Assembly (NCBI RefSeq): GCF_024448695.1
Contig: NZ_JAMOHY010000009.1
Coordinates: forward strand, 49,487 to 113,486
Source of the DNA: Stutzerimonas stutzeri
GTDB lineage: Bacteria > Pseudomonadota > Gammaproteobacteria > Pseudomonadales > Pseudomonadaceae
Reading direction: 5' to 3'
DNA length: 64,000 bases
Shown here: piece by piece, positions 10,094 to 19,936 of the stretch
Layout of the letters: each line of letters starts with the position of its first letter
Position numbering within the stretch: position 1 is the first letter of the stretch
Notes under the pieces: model-generated
Databases searched by the model: none
Seen by the model: only the letters and a program-made list of their open reading frames with translations
Told to the model about the DNA's origin: nothing
Translations under genes and position numbers: made by a program

Positions 10094-11878
10094 ATGAAAT
10101 CCCGACTGGCACACTACCTGCCCTGCCTGCAATGGGCCGTGACCTATGACCGCCACGCGGCAAGCCGCGACAGCCTGGCGGCGGTGATCGTCACCCTGAT
10201 GCTGATCCCGCAGAGCCTCGCCTACGCCTTGCTGGCGGGGCTGCCGGCAATCACCGGGTTGTATGCCAGCATTTTGCCGCTGATCGCCTACACCCTGTTC
10301 GGCACCAGTCGCACGCTATCGGTCGGCCCGGTGGCGGTGATCTCGTTGATGACAGCCGCTGCGCTGGGGCCGCTGTTTGTCGCCGGCAGTGCTGAATATG
10401 CCGGAGCAGCACTGGTGCTGGCCTTGCTGTCCGGGGTTCTGCTGCTGGCGATGGCGCTGTTGCGCCTGGGCTTTTTGGCAAACTTCCTCAGCCATCCGGT
10501 GATTTCCGGTTTTATCAGCGCCTCGGCCATACTCATCGCCCTGAGCCAGCTCAAGCATATCCTTGGCATTCGCGTGGAAGGCGATAATGCCGCGGTGCTG
10601 TTGTTCAGGCTGCTGCAGGGGCTGCCACAGACACACCTGCCGACACTCGCCATCGGTGGAGCCAGCCTGCTGTTTCTCTATCTGTCGCGACGTCATCTGA
10701 GCAGCTGGCTGGGCGCGCTGGGGCTGGCGCCACGGTATGCCGACAGTCTCGGCAAGATCGGCCCGATCGTGGCGTTGCTGGCCTCGATAATGCTCGTCAG
10801 CGCACTGGATCTGACCACTGCCGGCGTGCAGGTCGTGGGTATCGTGCCCCAGGGCCTGCCATCCATCAGTTTGCCGACACTGGACCTCGACCTGCTCCAG
10901 CAATTGCTGCCCGCTGCCCTGCTGCTCAGCCTTGTGGGTTTCGTCGAATCGGTATCGGTGGGCCAGACCCTGGCCGCCAAACGCCGCGAGCGCATCGAGC
11001 CCAACCAGGAACTGATCGCACTGGGCAGCGCCAATATTGCAGCGGCGCTCAGTGGCGGCCTGCCGGTCACCGGAGGCTTCTCCCGCTCTGTGGTGAACTT
11101 CGATGCCGGCGCACAAACGCCCATGGCCGGAGCTATTGCTGCTGTCGGCATCGCCATTACCGCGCTGTTCTTCACGCCGCTGCTGCATGACCTGCCGCAC
11201 GCCGTACTGGCCGCAACCATCATCATTGCCGTGCTGAGCCTGGTGGACCTCGGCGTGCTAGGGCGTACCTGGCGCTATTCCCGTCAGGATGGTGCGGCCA
11301 TGGCGGTAAGCATGCTCGGCGTACTGCTGATCGGGGTCGAAGCAGGCATTCTGCTCGGTGCTGGCCTGTCGCTGCTGCTGTTTCTCTGGCGCACCAGTCA
11401 GCCCCACGTGGCCGTGGTCGGACAGGTACCGGGCAGCGAGCACTTTCGCAATGTCGAGCGCTACGCCGTGTTCGAAAGCCGCAAGGTGCTGTCGGTACGT
11501 GTGGATGAGAGCCTGTATTTCCCCAATGCGCGCTTTCTCGAGGACCGCATTGCCAAACTGATCAGCCAGCATCCGGCAGCCGAACATCTGGTGCTGATGT
11601 GTCCCGGCATCAATCTGATCGACACCAGCGCCCTGGAAAGCCTGGAAACCATCAGCGAACGGCTGCGGGACAGTGGCGTTCAGTTGCATCTTTCGGAAGT
11701 AAAGGGACCTGTGATGGACAGGCTGAAGAACTCGGACTTTCTTCAGCAGTTCGGTGGGCAGGTATTTTTCAGCCAGTTCGATGCGCTGAAAGCCCTTGAT
11801 CCCGATACCACACGCCTGGCACTTGAGAGCGCAGCGTGCCAGCCTTCGCAGACACCATCTCAAGAGAGGGACTCATGA
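10094..11878 (+). CDS. SulP-family inorganic anion transporter with STAS domain
   Basis: 594 aa inner-membrane protein with about 10-14 transmembrane segments (residues ~30-430) and a C-terminal STAS domain (~450-570: LSVRVDESLYFPNARFLED ... INLIDTSALESLETI). SulP proteins carry sulfate, bicarbonate or other anions. The context between a persulfide dioxygenase and a rhodanese suggests export or uptake of sulfite, sulfate or thiosulfate. It begins 25 bp after the preceding gene and overlaps the next by 4 bp (ATGA), so the three are translationally coupled. Confidence 0.92.
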   Translation: MKSRLAHYLPCLQWAVTYDRHAASRDSLAAVIVTLMLIPQSLAYALLAGLPAITGLYASILPLIAYTLFGTSRTLSVGPVAVISLMTAAALGPLFVAGSAEYAGAALVLALLSGVLLLAMALLRLGFLANFLSHPVISGFISASAILIALSQLKHILGIRVEGDNAAVLLFRLLQGLPQTHLPTLAIGGASLLFLYLSRRHLSSWLGALGLAPRYADSLGKIGPIVALLASIMLVSALDLTTAGVQVVGIVPQGLPSISLPTLDLDLLQQLLPAALLLSLVGFVESVSVGQTLAAKRRERIEPNQELIALGSANIAAALSGGLPVTGGFSRSVVNFDAGAQTPMAGAIAAVGIAITALFFTPLLHDLPHAVLAATIIIAVLSLVDLGVLGRTWRYSRQDGAAMAVSMLGVLLIGVEAGILLGAGLSLLLFLWRTSQPHVAVVGQVPGSEHFRNVERYAVFESRKVLSVRVDESLYFPNARFLEDRIAKLISQHPAAEHLVLMCPGINLIDTSALESLETISERLRDSGVQLHLSEVKGPVMDRLKNSDFLQQFGGQVFFSQFDALKALDPDTTRLALESAACQPSQTPSQERDS

Positions 11879-12255
11879 AAAGCGCACATGACCTCGTCGA
11901 GCAGGCCCGCTCGCAGATCACTGAAATCACACCGGCAAATGCGCCGGCAGCCATCAATGAAGCAGATGTGCTGATTGATGTACGTGAGGCCGACGAATAC
12001 CGCGCCGGCCATATCGGTGGTGCCCTGAACATTCCGCGCGGCCTGCTTGAGTTCAGGCTTGCCGCAATGCCGGAACTCAACCCGCGCGACACGCGGATCG
12101 TCCTCTATTGCAAGACCAGCGGTCGTGCCGCCCTGGCAGCGGCCTCACTGAAGGAAATGGGCTATTTCGCAGTCTGCTCGATAGCCGGGGGCTTCGATGC
12201 CTGGGTCGAGAACGGTCTGCCGGTTGTTCACCCACAGATGCCCAGTTTCGACTGA
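11875..12255 (+). CDS. Rhodanese-like sulfurtransferase
   Basis: 126 aa single rhodanese domain. The catalytic Cys79 is in the loop YCKTSGRAAL, and the family blocks LIDVREADEYRAGHIGGALNIPRG and IAGGFDAWVENGLPV are intact. It probably moves sulfane sulfur between glutathione persulfide, thiosulfate and sulfite, matching the dioxygenase upstream. The ATG at 11875 overlaps the sulP stop and is preceded by AGAGAGGGACTC. An upstream in-frame ATG at 11836 lies inside sulP and is not needed. Confidence 0.9.
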   Translation: MKSAHDLVEQARSQITEITPANAPAAINEADVLIDVREADEYRAGHIGGALNIPRGLLEFRLAAMPELNPRDTRIVLYCKTSGRAALAAASLKEMGYFAVCSIAGGFDAWVENGLPVVHPQMPSFD

Positions 12256-12261
12256 GCCATT

Positions 12262-12286
12262 GGCAGCCGGATCAAGCCCGGCTGCC
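12262..12286. terminator. Hairpin between convergent sulfur genes
   Basis: GGCAGCCGG, loop of 7, CCGGCTGCC: a perfect 9-bp stem in the 43-bp gap between the rhodanese and the convergent DUF2892 gene. There is no U-tract on either side, so it is only a plausible bidirectional terminator. Confidence 0.5.
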
Positions 12287-12298
12287 GAAACCCACTTG

Positions 12299-12490
12299 TC
12301 AGTTACGCAGCTTGCAGCTGCTGATCCCCAGCAGGCGATACGCCGGACAGAAACGGAAGACGCCGGTGGCGATGGGCAGCAGGCCGATCCAGCCCCAGAC
12401 GCCGATAACGCCCGCCAGCGACAGTCCGATCAGGATCAGGCCAACGATGATCCGCAGGGTGCGATCAAGGGTTCCGATATTGCTTTTCAT
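12299..12490 (-). CDS. DUF2892 (YgaP-transmembrane-like) protein
   Basis: 63 aa with one long or two short hydrophobic segments (TLRIIVGLILIGLSLAGVIG and WIGLLPIATGVFRFCPAYRLLG). This matches the inner-membrane part of YgaP, here separate from the rhodanese domain. The Cys in FRFCPAYRLLGIS is characteristic of the family. The start at 12490 follows GACCTGGAGGTCAGTCAG. It lies last in the minus-strand yeeE operon and faces the rhodanese gene; together they make up the two halves of a YgaP-like protein. Confidence 0.85.
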   Translation of the reverse strand: MKSNIGTLDRTLRIIVGLILIGLSLAGVIGVWGWIGLLPIATGVFRFCPAYRLLGISSCKLRN

Positions 12491-12506
12491 CTGACTGACC
12501 TCCAGG

Positions 12507-12926
12507 TCATGGTGCGCGCCGGGACTCCAGCGCGGAGAACAGAAACATGCCGGCGACCAGGGCAATCACGAACAGCGGAACCTGCCAGTACCCGCTGAGC
12601 AGCATGGCCACTGCAGGGCCGGGACAAATGCCAGCGATGCCCCAGCCGATACCGAACAACAGTCCGCCGCCGATCAGGCGCCGATCGATATCGCGCCTCT
12701 GCGGAAGCCGCATGGGCGCATCCAGCAGTGAACGTGACTGACGCTTCGCCCAGCTCATGGGCAGAATGGCAGCACCTATGGCGCCGGCCATCACCAGCGC
12801 CAGCGAAGGGTCCCAGGCGCCGGCCAGATCAAGAAAACCCTTAACCTTTGCCGGGTTGGCCATGCCGGACAGCAGCAGGCCAACGCCAAACACCAATCCG
12901 GCAATCAAGGCAGTCAACTGACGCAT
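12507..12926 (-). CDS. YeeE/YedE-family half transporter, second subunit (DUF6691-like)
   Basis: 139 aa, about four transmembrane segments, with the family motif GLLLSGMANPAKVKGFLDL near the N-terminus and GWGIAGICPGPA near the middle, which carries a conserved Cys. YeeE/YedE proteins import thiosulfate or other sulfur species; half-size pairs such as this occur beside Blh/persulfide dioxygenase genes (PmpA/PmpB type). It starts 4 bp after its partner's stop and is followed by the DUF2892 gene. Confidence 0.88.
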   Translation of the reverse strand: MRQLTALIAGLVFGVGLLLSGMANPAKVKGFLDLAGAWDPSLALVMAGAIGAAILPMSWAKRQSRSLLDAPMRLPQRRDIDRRLIGGGLLFGIGWGIAGICPGPAVAMLLSGYWQVPLFVIALVAGMFLFSALESRRAP

Positions 12927-12930
12927 CTAC

Positions 12931-13365
12931 TCAACCTCCAATGACGTGACGCAGAACGAACACCGTGGCAAACCCTGCCGCCATGAACGCCAGGGTAGCC
13001 ACCAGTGAACGCGGCGAAAGCCGGGAAAGACCACAGACACCATGGCCACTGGTACAACCCGCGCCGTACCGAGTACCAACGCCAACCAGCAACCCGGCAA
13101 GCAGCAGCGACAGCCAGCCATTATCAAAAGTGGCTGTGGGCAGGTCAGCGAAAAATGACCAGAGCAGCGGCGTCAGCAGCACGCCCAGAATGAACAAGCC
13201 CTTTTCGAGTCGCCCTTCGGCACCCTTCTCCACAAGGCTGGCCAGCAGGCCGCTGATACCGGCGATACGGCCATTGCATGCAGCGAAAAAACCGGCAGAA
13301 AGGCCGATCAGGACACCACCGGCCAACGCGGTCCAGGGGGTGAAATTCATCCAGTCAATCGTCAT
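12931..13365 (-). CDS. YeeE/YedE-family half transporter, first subunit
   Basis: 144 aa from the ATG at 13365, preceded by AAGAGGCGCGCTG. The motifs AACNGRIAGISGLL and GAGCTSGHGVCGLSRLSPRS carry conserved cysteines of the sulfur-transporting YeeE/YedE family. About four membrane segments. It probably forms a complete permease with the gene at 12507-12926. First gene of the minus-strand sulfur operon; two palindromes lie just upstream. Confidence 0.9.
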   Translation of the reverse strand: MTIDWMNFTPWTALAGGVLIGLSAGFFAACNGRIAGISGLLASLVEKGAEGRLEKGLFILGVLLTPLLWSFFADLPTATFDNGWLSLLLAGLLVGVGTRYGAGCTSGHGVCGLSRLSPRSLVATLAFMAAGFATVFVLRHVIGG

Positions 13366-13396
13366 CAGCGCGCCTCTTCGCAAAACAACCCGTATG

Positions 13397-13431
13397 ATTT
13401 GCAATGCAAATATACCCCACCCTGTATATTT
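13397..13431. promoter_or_regulatory. Two adjoining palindromes upstream of the yeeE operon
   Basis: Site 1 (13397-13411) is ATTTGCA-A-TGCAAAT. Site 2 (13408-13431) is AAATATAC, 8-bp spacer, GTATATTT, and shares 4 bases with site 1. Both are perfect in their arms and end 32 bp or more before the first yeeE ATG. This fits a binding region for an ArsR-type persulfide repressor of the BigR/SqrR kind, which controls such genes elsewhere. That assignment is inference. Confidence 0.5.
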
Positions 13432-13668
13432 CGTAACCCCACAGCAGGCTGAAAATCAAAAAGGCTGTTTTCGGTAACCGCTGAACCCGCACCGGGATGG
13501 ACTGTCCAGAGCTGAAGCGCATCCGTTCTATCGCGCTTGCAGCCCTCGCACGCGCCACAGATATCAGAGGCTGGAGTCGTTATTTTTTGCAAAAGAGGGA
13601 ATTTGCCGCAGGCGATGAAGCAAGACGCTGCTTATACTGACCACCCCATCCAATCTGGAGCCATACCT

Positions 13669-13941
13669 GTGAACAAAGCCGAGTTGATTGAAGCGATTGC
13701 CGCCTCTGCGGATATTCCGAAAACCACCGCTACCCGCGTACTCGATGCCTTTACCGAAAGCGTCACCAACACCCTGCAGAATGGTGACAGCGTTACGCTG
13801 GTCGGCTTCGGCACATTTGCCGTCAAGGAGCGCGCCGCGCGCGACGGTCGCAACCCGCAGACTGGCGCCACCATCAAGATTGCCGCCGCAAAGCTGCCGG
13901 GCTTCAAGCCAGGCAAGACACTCAAGGATGCAGTGAACTGA
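13669..13941 (+). CDS. hupB: HU-family DNA-binding protein
   Basis: 90 aa, the standard HU length, from a GTG start at 13669 ([15 protein letters not shown]). It has the signature [21 protein letters not shown] and the DNA-binding arm and C-terminus [16 protein letters not shown]. Nucleoid-associated protein that bends and compacts DNA. Pseudomonads have several HU genes (hupA, hupB, hupN). This sequence is of the hupB/hupN type, but it is not beside lon and ppiD as hupB usually is, so hupN is an alternative. A TATACT -10-like hexamer lies at 13633-13638. Confidence 0.85.
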   Translation: MNKAELIEAIAASADIPKTTATRVLDAFTESVTNTLQNGDSVTLVGFGTFAVKERAARDGRNPQTGATIKIAAAKLPGFKPGKTLKDAVN

Positions 13942-13947
13942 TTCCGC

Positions 13948-13988
13948 GGGTCAGGCGCTGCCGCTCACATGAGCGCAGGGCCTGACCC
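13948..13988 (+). terminator. Long hairpin after the HU gene
   Basis: GGGTCAGG (13948-13955) pairs with CCTGACCC (13981-13988); inside, GCTGC/GCAG and GCTCA/TGAGC extend the stem. It lies 6 bp after the stop. There is no U-run, so termination or mRNA stabilisation is only suggested. Confidence 0.5.
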
Positions 13989-14019
13989 ACACCCTCTCCC
14001 CGCCTCCCCTCTTGTCGCG

Positions 14020-14856
<837 letters not shown>

Positions 14857-14989
14857 TCAGGGCGAAAATTTCGAGTGGTTTCGCCCCAGTCACCCGCCAT
14901 CGAGAGACTTCCGCTTCCCGGCGACCCGCTACTCTGCGGCCTGCTAGGCTCAGAACAACGACACACCCTGAAAAAAACAGGAAATATCC

Positions 14990-15880
14990 ATGCATATCGG
15001 CTTTATCGGACTCGGCAACATGGGCGGGCCCATGGCTCGCAACCTGCTCAAGGCCGGGCATCGACTCAGCGTCTACGACCTTTCCACCACAGCACTTGCC
15101 GGTCTGCTGGAAGCCGGCGCGCAGCAAAGCGAGTCCCCGGCTGCCATCGCCCAGTCGGGCGTCGACCTGATCATCACCATGCTGCCGGCGGGCGCACAGG
15201 TACGACAGGTCTATCTCGACAATGACGGACTACTGGCCCATGTTCCGCCGGGTGTGCTGCTGATCGACTCATCCACCATCGACCCCATGACCGCCCGCGA
15301 AGTCGCCGCGGCGGCGGCCAGACAAGGCAACCCGATGCTTGATGCACCCGTATCCGGCGGTACAGCGGGCGCGGCAGCCGGCACCCTGACCTTTATGGTT
15401 GGCGGCAGTGAGGCGGACTTTCATCAGGCCGAGCCGATTCTCGCGGCGATGGGCACAAACATTGTCCATTGCGGTGATAGCGGCAACGGCCAGGTGGCAA
15501 AAGTCGCCAACAACCTGCTGCTGGGCATTTCCATGATCGGCGTGGCCGAAGCCATGTCGCTGGGCGTCGCCCTGGGCATGGACGCCAACGTGCTGGCAGG
15601 TGTGATCAATGCGTCCAGCGGGCGCTGCTGGAGTTCGGAAATCTACAACCCCTTCCCTGACGTTGTGGAAAACAGCCCGGCCTCACGCGGCTACAGCGGC
15701 GGTTTCGGCAGCGATCTGATGCTCAAGGACCTGGGCCTGGCCAGCGAAGCAGCCAAACAGGTGCGCCAGCCGGTTATCCTCGGTGCACTCGCGCAGCAGC
15801 TCTACCAGGCCTTCAGCCTGCAGGGCAACGGAGCACTGGACTTCTCTGCAATCATCAAACTCTACCGTCAGGAACACTGA
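14990..15880 (+). CDS. mmsB: 3-hydroxyisobutyrate dehydrogenase
   Basis: 296 aa. NAD-dependent oxidation of 3-hydroxyisobutyrate to methylmalonate semialdehyde in valine catabolism. The Rossmann motif is GFIGLGNMGGPMA (residues 4-16), the substrate block is DAPVSGGTAGA, and catalytic Lys171 is in GQVAKVANNLLL. First of three tightly packed genes (2- and 15-bp gaps) that together convert isobutyryl-CoA to methylmalonate semialdehyde. mmsA is not in the window. Confidence 0.93.
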   Translation: MHIGFIGLGNMGGPMARNLLKAGHRLSVYDLSTTALAGLLEAGAQQSESPAAIAQSGVDLIITMLPAGAQVRQVYLDNDGLLAHVPPGVLLIDSSTIDPMTAREVAAAAARQGNPMLDAPVSGGTAGAAAGTLTFMVGGSEADFHQAEPILAAMGTNIVHCGDSGNGQVAKVANNLLLGISMIGVAEAMSLGVALGMDANVLAGVINASSGRCWSSEIYNPFPDVVENSPASRGYSGGFGSDLMLKDLGLASEAAKQVRQPVILGALAQQLYQAFSLQGNGALDFSAIIKLYRQEH

Positions 15881-15882
15881 GC

Positions 15883-16938
15883 ATGTCCCAAACCGAAGCA
15901 CCAGTACTGATCGAAGTTCGCAACCACGTCGGCTACCTCACCCTCAACCGCCCCGCCGGGCTGAACGCCGTGACGCTGCCGATGGTGCACATCCTTCATC
16001 GCCAGTTACAGGCCTGGGCTGACGAGCCGGAGATTGTCGCCGTGATCCTGCGTGCCGCCGGTGAAAAAGCCTTCTGTGCCGGCGGTGACATTCGCATGCT
16101 GTACGACAGCCACAAGAACGACGACAACCTGCGCTGGGCGTTCTTCGAGCAGGAATACGCGCTGGACCAGTACATCCACGCCTACAGCAAGCCACTGCTG
16201 GCGTTGATGAATGGCTACGTCCTCGGCGGCGGCATGGGCCTGGTCCAGGGCGCCTCGCTGCGGGTGATTTCCGAGCGCACGCGCATGGGCATGCCGGAAG
16301 TCGGCATCGGCTATTTCCCTGACGTCGGCGGCAGCTATTTTCTGTCACGCCTGCCGAACAATCTGGGTATTTACATGGGCGTGACCGGCAATCATGTGGA
16401 CGCCGCCGATGCCCTGTACGCCGGGCTTGCCGACCACTGTGTGCCCCATGAGCGCTTCGCCGAACTTCAGCAGCAACTCGACCTGCAAGACTGGCACCTC
16501 CCGGCTCGCGAAACCCTCACCGGACTGCTCGCCTCGCTGGCGACCCGTGAACTGCCGGAAGCATCGTTCAAAGTTCTGGAGCCGGCCATCGAGCAGCACT
16601 TCTCCCACGCCAGCATCCCGGCGATCCGTGAGTCCCTTGCAGCGGAACAGCGACCCGAGTACCGCAACTGGGCTGTCGAAACCCTGAACACCATCGACAG
16701 CCGTTCTCCACTGGCCGTCAGCGTCACCCTGGAAATGCTCCGACGCGGGCGCGAGCTGTCCCTTGCCGAGTGCTTCGCCATGGAGCTGCACCTGGACCAT
16801 CAATGGTTCGATCATGGCGACATCATCGAAGGCGTGCGTGCGCTGATCGTCGACAAGGACAAGAACCCGCGCTGGAATCCGCCTACGCTCGCCGAAGTGA
16901 CACCACAGCGTATCGCCGCTTTCTTCGCCGGCATCTGA
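15883..16938 (+). CDS. 3-hydroxyisobutyryl-CoA hydrolase (enoyl-CoA hydratase superfamily)
   Basis: 351 aa, longer than ordinary enoyl-CoA hydratases and of the length of HIBCH. Crotonase-fold blocks: AFCAGGDIRMLYD (oxyanion hole), GYVLGGGMGLVQGA, MPEVGIGYFPDVGGSYFLSRL, and a C-terminal extension of about 100 residues typical of HIBCH (LECFAMELHLDHQWFDHGDIIEGVRALIVDKD-like region). It probably hydrolyses 3-hydroxyisobutyryl-CoA, and lies between the dehydrogenase for the product and the acyl-CoA dehydrogenase for the first step. Confidence 0.9.
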   Translation: MSQTEAPVLIEVRNHVGYLTLNRPAGLNAVTLPMVHILHRQLQAWADEPEIVAVILRAAGEKAFCAGGDIRMLYDSHKNDDNLRWAFFEQEYALDQYIHAYSKPLLALMNGYVLGGGMGLVQGASLRVISERTRMGMPEVGIGYFPDVGGSYFLSRLPNNLGIYMGVTGNHVDAADALYAGLADHCVPHERFAELQQQLDLQDWHLPARETLTGLLASLATRELPEASFKVLEPAIEQHFSHASIPAIRESLAAEQRPEYRNWAVETLNTIDSRSPLAVSVTLEMLRRGRELSLAECFAMELHLDHQWFDHGDIIEGVRALIVDKDKNPRWNPPTLAEVTPQRIAAFFAGI

Positions 16939-16953
16939 ACCCAGGAGCGCCCC

Positions 16954-18105
16954 ATGCACGACCTCGAACTCACCGAAGAGCAGCGCATGATCCGCGACCT
17001 GGCGCGCGATTTCGCCCGAGCCGAGGTTGCGCCCAACGCCCAGGCCTGGGCCAAAGCCGGCTGGATCGACGACCAGAGCGTGGCGCAAATGGGCGAACTC
17101 GGACTGCTCGGCATGATCGTGCCCGAGCGCTGGGGCGGCAGCTACGTCGATTACGTCGCCTATGCGCTGGCTGTCGAGGAAATCTCTGCCGGTGATGGGG
17201 CCCTCGGTGCGCTGATGAGCGTGCACAGTTCGGTCGGCTGCGCGCCGATCCTCAAATACGGCACCACCGAACAGCAAGACCTGTGGCTGCCCGCGCTCGC
17301 CACGGGTCGCGCCATCGGCTGCTTCGCCCTGACCGAACCCCAGGCCGGTTCCGAGGCGCACAACCTGCGCACTCGCGCCGTGCTGGAAAACGGCGAATGG
17401 GTGATCAACGGCGCCAAGCAGTTCGTCAGCAACGCTAAACGCGCAAAGATCGCCATCGTTTTCGCCGTCACCGACCCCGAACTGGGCAAGAAGGGCCTGT
17501 CGGCCTTTCTGGTACCCACCGACAACCCCGGCTTCTGCGTTGATCGTCTGGAGAAAAAGATGGGCCTACGCGCTTCAGATACATGCGCGGTGACCCTGAA
17601 CAACTGCCGCATCCCCGCAGCAAACCTGCTCGGACCTCGCGGCAAGGGCCTGGCCATCGCCCTGTCGAACCTGGAGGGCGGCCGCATCGGCATCGGCGCC
17701 CAGGCGCTGGGCATTGCCCGTGCGGCATTCGAGACGGCGCTGGGTTACGCCCGTGAGCGCGTCCAGTTCGACAAACCCATCATCGAACATCAGAGCGTGT
17801 CCAACATGCTTGCCGACATGCATACCCGGCTCAACGCCGCGCGGCTGCTGATTCTGCATGCCGCACGCTTGCGCAGCGCCGAGTTGCCCTGCCTGTCCGA
17901 AGCATCCCAGGCCAAGCTGTTCGCTTCCGAAACAGCCGAATACGTCTGCTCCAGGGCCATACAGATCCACGGCGGCTACGGCTATCTGGAGGACTACCCC
18001 GTTGAGCGTTACTACCGTGATGCGCGCATCACCCAGATCTACGAAGGCACCAGCGAGATCCAGCGGTTGCTGATCGCCCGTGAGCTGAGCAAATACGACC
18101 TGTAA
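16954..18105 (+). CDS. Acyl-CoA dehydrogenase, probably isobutyryl-CoA specific
   Basis: 383 aa FAD enzyme. Signatures [18 protein letters not shown] and [24 protein letters not shown], with the catalytic Glu near the C-terminus in [18 protein letters not shown]. Context in the mmsB operon points to isobutyryl-CoA (valine) rather than straight-chain substrates; family sequence alone cannot settle this. It starts 15 bp after the hydrolase with AGGAGCGCCCC before the ATG. Confidence 0.9.
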   Translation: MHDLELTEEQRMIRDLARDFARAEVAPNAQAWAKAGWIDDQSVAQMGELGLLGMIVPERWGGSYVDYVAYALAVEEISAGDGALGALMSVHSSVGCAPILKYGTTEQQDLWLPALATGRAIGCFALTEPQAGSEAHNLRTRAVLENGEWVINGAKQFVSNAKRAKIAIVFAVTDPELGKKGLSAFLVPTDNPGFCVDRLEKKMGLRASDTCAVTLNNCRIPAANLLGPRGKGLAIALSNLEGGRIGIGAQALGIARAAFETALGYARERVQFDKPIIEHQSVSNMLADMHTRLNAARLLILHAARLRSAELPCLSEASQAKLFASETAEYVCSRAIQIHGGYGYLEDYPVERYYRDARITQIYEGTSEIQRLLIARELSKYDL

Positions 18106-18190
18106 TTGTGCAGATGTGAAGGTGGCGGATGCTGGATGAATCACCACGGAGCGGCGCTGCGGCGGATGCAAAAATCGACATCCACGAACG

Positions 18191-18220
18191 CAAAAAGGGC
18201 GGACTTTACAGTCCGCCCTT
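18191..18220 (-). terminator. Rho-independent terminator of deaD
   Basis: On the minus strand: AAGGGCGGAC, loop TGTAAA, GTCCGCCCTT, then TTTGCG. A perfect 10-bp stem directly followed by U residues, 40 bp after the deaD stop. On the plus strand it could also stop transcription from the acyl-CoA dehydrogenase operon, but there the U-tract is poor. Confidence 0.85.
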
Positions 18221-18259
18221 CGCTTTGACGCTCTTAAAACCTAGCCAAGACGGCGGGTT

Positions 18260-19936
18260 TTAATCTTCGCGATACCGGCGCAGCTTGAGCTGCTTGCCAC
18301 CTACGCGAGTGTCCTTGAGCTTGCCGAGCAGGCCTTCCAGGCCCTCTTCCGGAAGCTCGACCAGGCTGAAGCTGTCGCGCACCTGAATGCGACCGATGGC
18401 TTCGCGGGCCAGACCACCCTCATTGAGGATGGCGCCAAGCAGGTTGCGTGCAGCAATGCCGTCGCGGGCGCCCAGCGGCGTGCGGCAACGAGCACGGCCT
18501 TCACCCAGCGGGATCGGCGCGCGACGCTCGCGGTCACCGCTGCGCTCGGGACGGTCGGAGCTGGAGCGCTCGGTACGCTCGCGTGGGCTGCTGTTCGGCA
18601 CCAGCGGCTGCTCTTTTTCCACTTCAGCCAAGGTCAGCGCCTGGCCATTGGTTGCCTTGCGCAGCAGTGCTGCAGCCAGGGCACGCAGGCTGCAGCCACT
18701 ATCGGCAACCAGTTTGTCGAGCAGCTCGCCATGGCTGGCTTCGGCATCGGCCACCAGCGGCGCGAGGCTGTTGGTCAGCTTCTTGATGCGTGCATCAAGT
18801 ACTTGCTGTGCATTGGGCAGGCGGGCTTCGGCAACCTTCTGCCCAGTGACGCGCTCGATGACCTGCAACATGCGGCGCTCACGCGGCGTGACCAGCAACA
18901 ACGCACGGCCTTCACGACCGGCACGGCCAGTACGGCCGATACGGTGCACGTAGGATTCCGGGTCGTAAGGCATGTCCACGTTGAATACGTGGGTGATGCG
19001 CGACACATCCAGACCGCGTGCGGCCACGTCGGTGGCGACAACGATGTCCAGGCGGCCATCCTTCAGCGATTCGATCACACGCTCACGCTGGTTCTGGGCA
19101 ATGTCACCGTTCAGCGCAGCAGCCTTGTAGCCCTTGGCTTCCAGCGCAGCGGCCAGATCAAGAGTGGCCTGCTTGGTACGCACGAAGGCGATCAGCGCGT
19201 CGAAATCCTCGACTTCCAGCAGGCGCAGCACCGCCGAGATCTTCTGGTCGGCATGGACCATCAGGTGTGCCTGCTCGATACGGGCCACGGTCTGTGTCTT
19301 GGTAGCGATCTTGACGTGCTGCGGCTCGCGCAGGTGCTTCTCGGCAATGGCACGGATCGAGTGCGGCAGCGTGGCGGAGAACAGTACGGTCTGACGGCTC
19401 GCCGGCATGGCTTCGAAGATGACTTCCAGGTCATCCATGAAACCCAGCTTGAGCATTTCGTCTGCTTCGTCGAGCACCAGGAACTGCACGGTCGACAGCA
19501 GCGCACCGTTACGGCTGAGGTGATCGACCAGACGGCCCGGCGTAGCCACGACGATCTGCGCGCCCTGACGGATGGCCTTGAGCTGCGGCCCCATGGGCGC
19601 ACCGCCGTAGATGGCAACAACGCTGACAGTCGACATCTGCTTGGAATAGGTTTCGAATGCGGTGGCAACCTGCAGCGCCAGCTCGCGGGTCGGCGCGAGA
19701 ACCAGCACCTGCACTTCGCGACGGGCCGGGTCGATCTTCGACAGCAGTGGCAGCGCGAAGGCTGCAGTCTTGCCGGTACCGGTCTGGGCCTGGCCGATCA
19801 TGTCGTGGCCGCCGAGAATTACCGGAATGGCCTGAGTCTGGATCGCCGATGGCTCTTCGTAGCCCACCGCAGCGACAGCAGCGAGTACAGAGGGATGAAT
19901 ACCGAGTGCGGCAAAGCCGCCGATTTCCTGGGTCAT
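18260..19936 (-). CDS. deaD: DEAD-box ATP-dependent RNA helicase
   Basis: 558 aa from the ATG at 19936 (MTQEIGGFAALGIHPSVLAA). Helicase motifs: Q motif with PSAIQTQAIP, AQTGTGKT, PTRELALQ, VLDEADEMLKLGF, SAT, and HRIGRTGRAG. The C-terminus carries a DbpA-type RNA-binding domain (GIAARNLLGAILNEGG ... KLKLRR-like end). This architecture fits DeaD/CsdA, which helps ribosome assembly and mRNA unwinding at low temperature. It is shorter than E. coli DeaD but of the usual pseudomonad size. It probably has a ~200-nt 5' leader. Confidence 0.92.
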   Translation of the reverse strand: MTQEIGGFAALGIHPSVLAAVAAVGYEEPSAIQTQAIPVILGGHDMIGQAQTGTGKTAAFALPLLSKIDPARREVQVLVLAPTRELALQVATAFETYSKQMSTVSVVAIYGGAPMGPQLKAIRQGAQIVVATPGRLVDHLSRNGALLSTVQFLVLDEADEMLKLGFMDDLEVIFEAMPASRQTVLFSATLPHSIRAIAEKHLREPQHVKIATKTQTVARIEQAHLMVHADQKISAVLRLLEVEDFDALIAFVRTKQATLDLAAALEAKGYKAAALNGDIAQNQRERVIESLKDGRLDIVVATDVAARGLDVSRITHVFNVDMPYDPESYVHRIGRTGRAGREGRALLLVTPRERRMLQVIERVTGQKVAEARLPNAQQVLDARIKKLTNSLAPLVADAEASHGELLDKLVADSGCSLRALAAALLRKATNGQALTLAEVEKEQPLVPNSSPRERTERSSSDRPERSGDRERRAPIPLGEGRARCRTPLGARDGIAARNLLGAILNEGGLAREAIGRIQVRDSFSLVELPEEGLEGLLGKLKDTRVGGKQLKLRRYRED

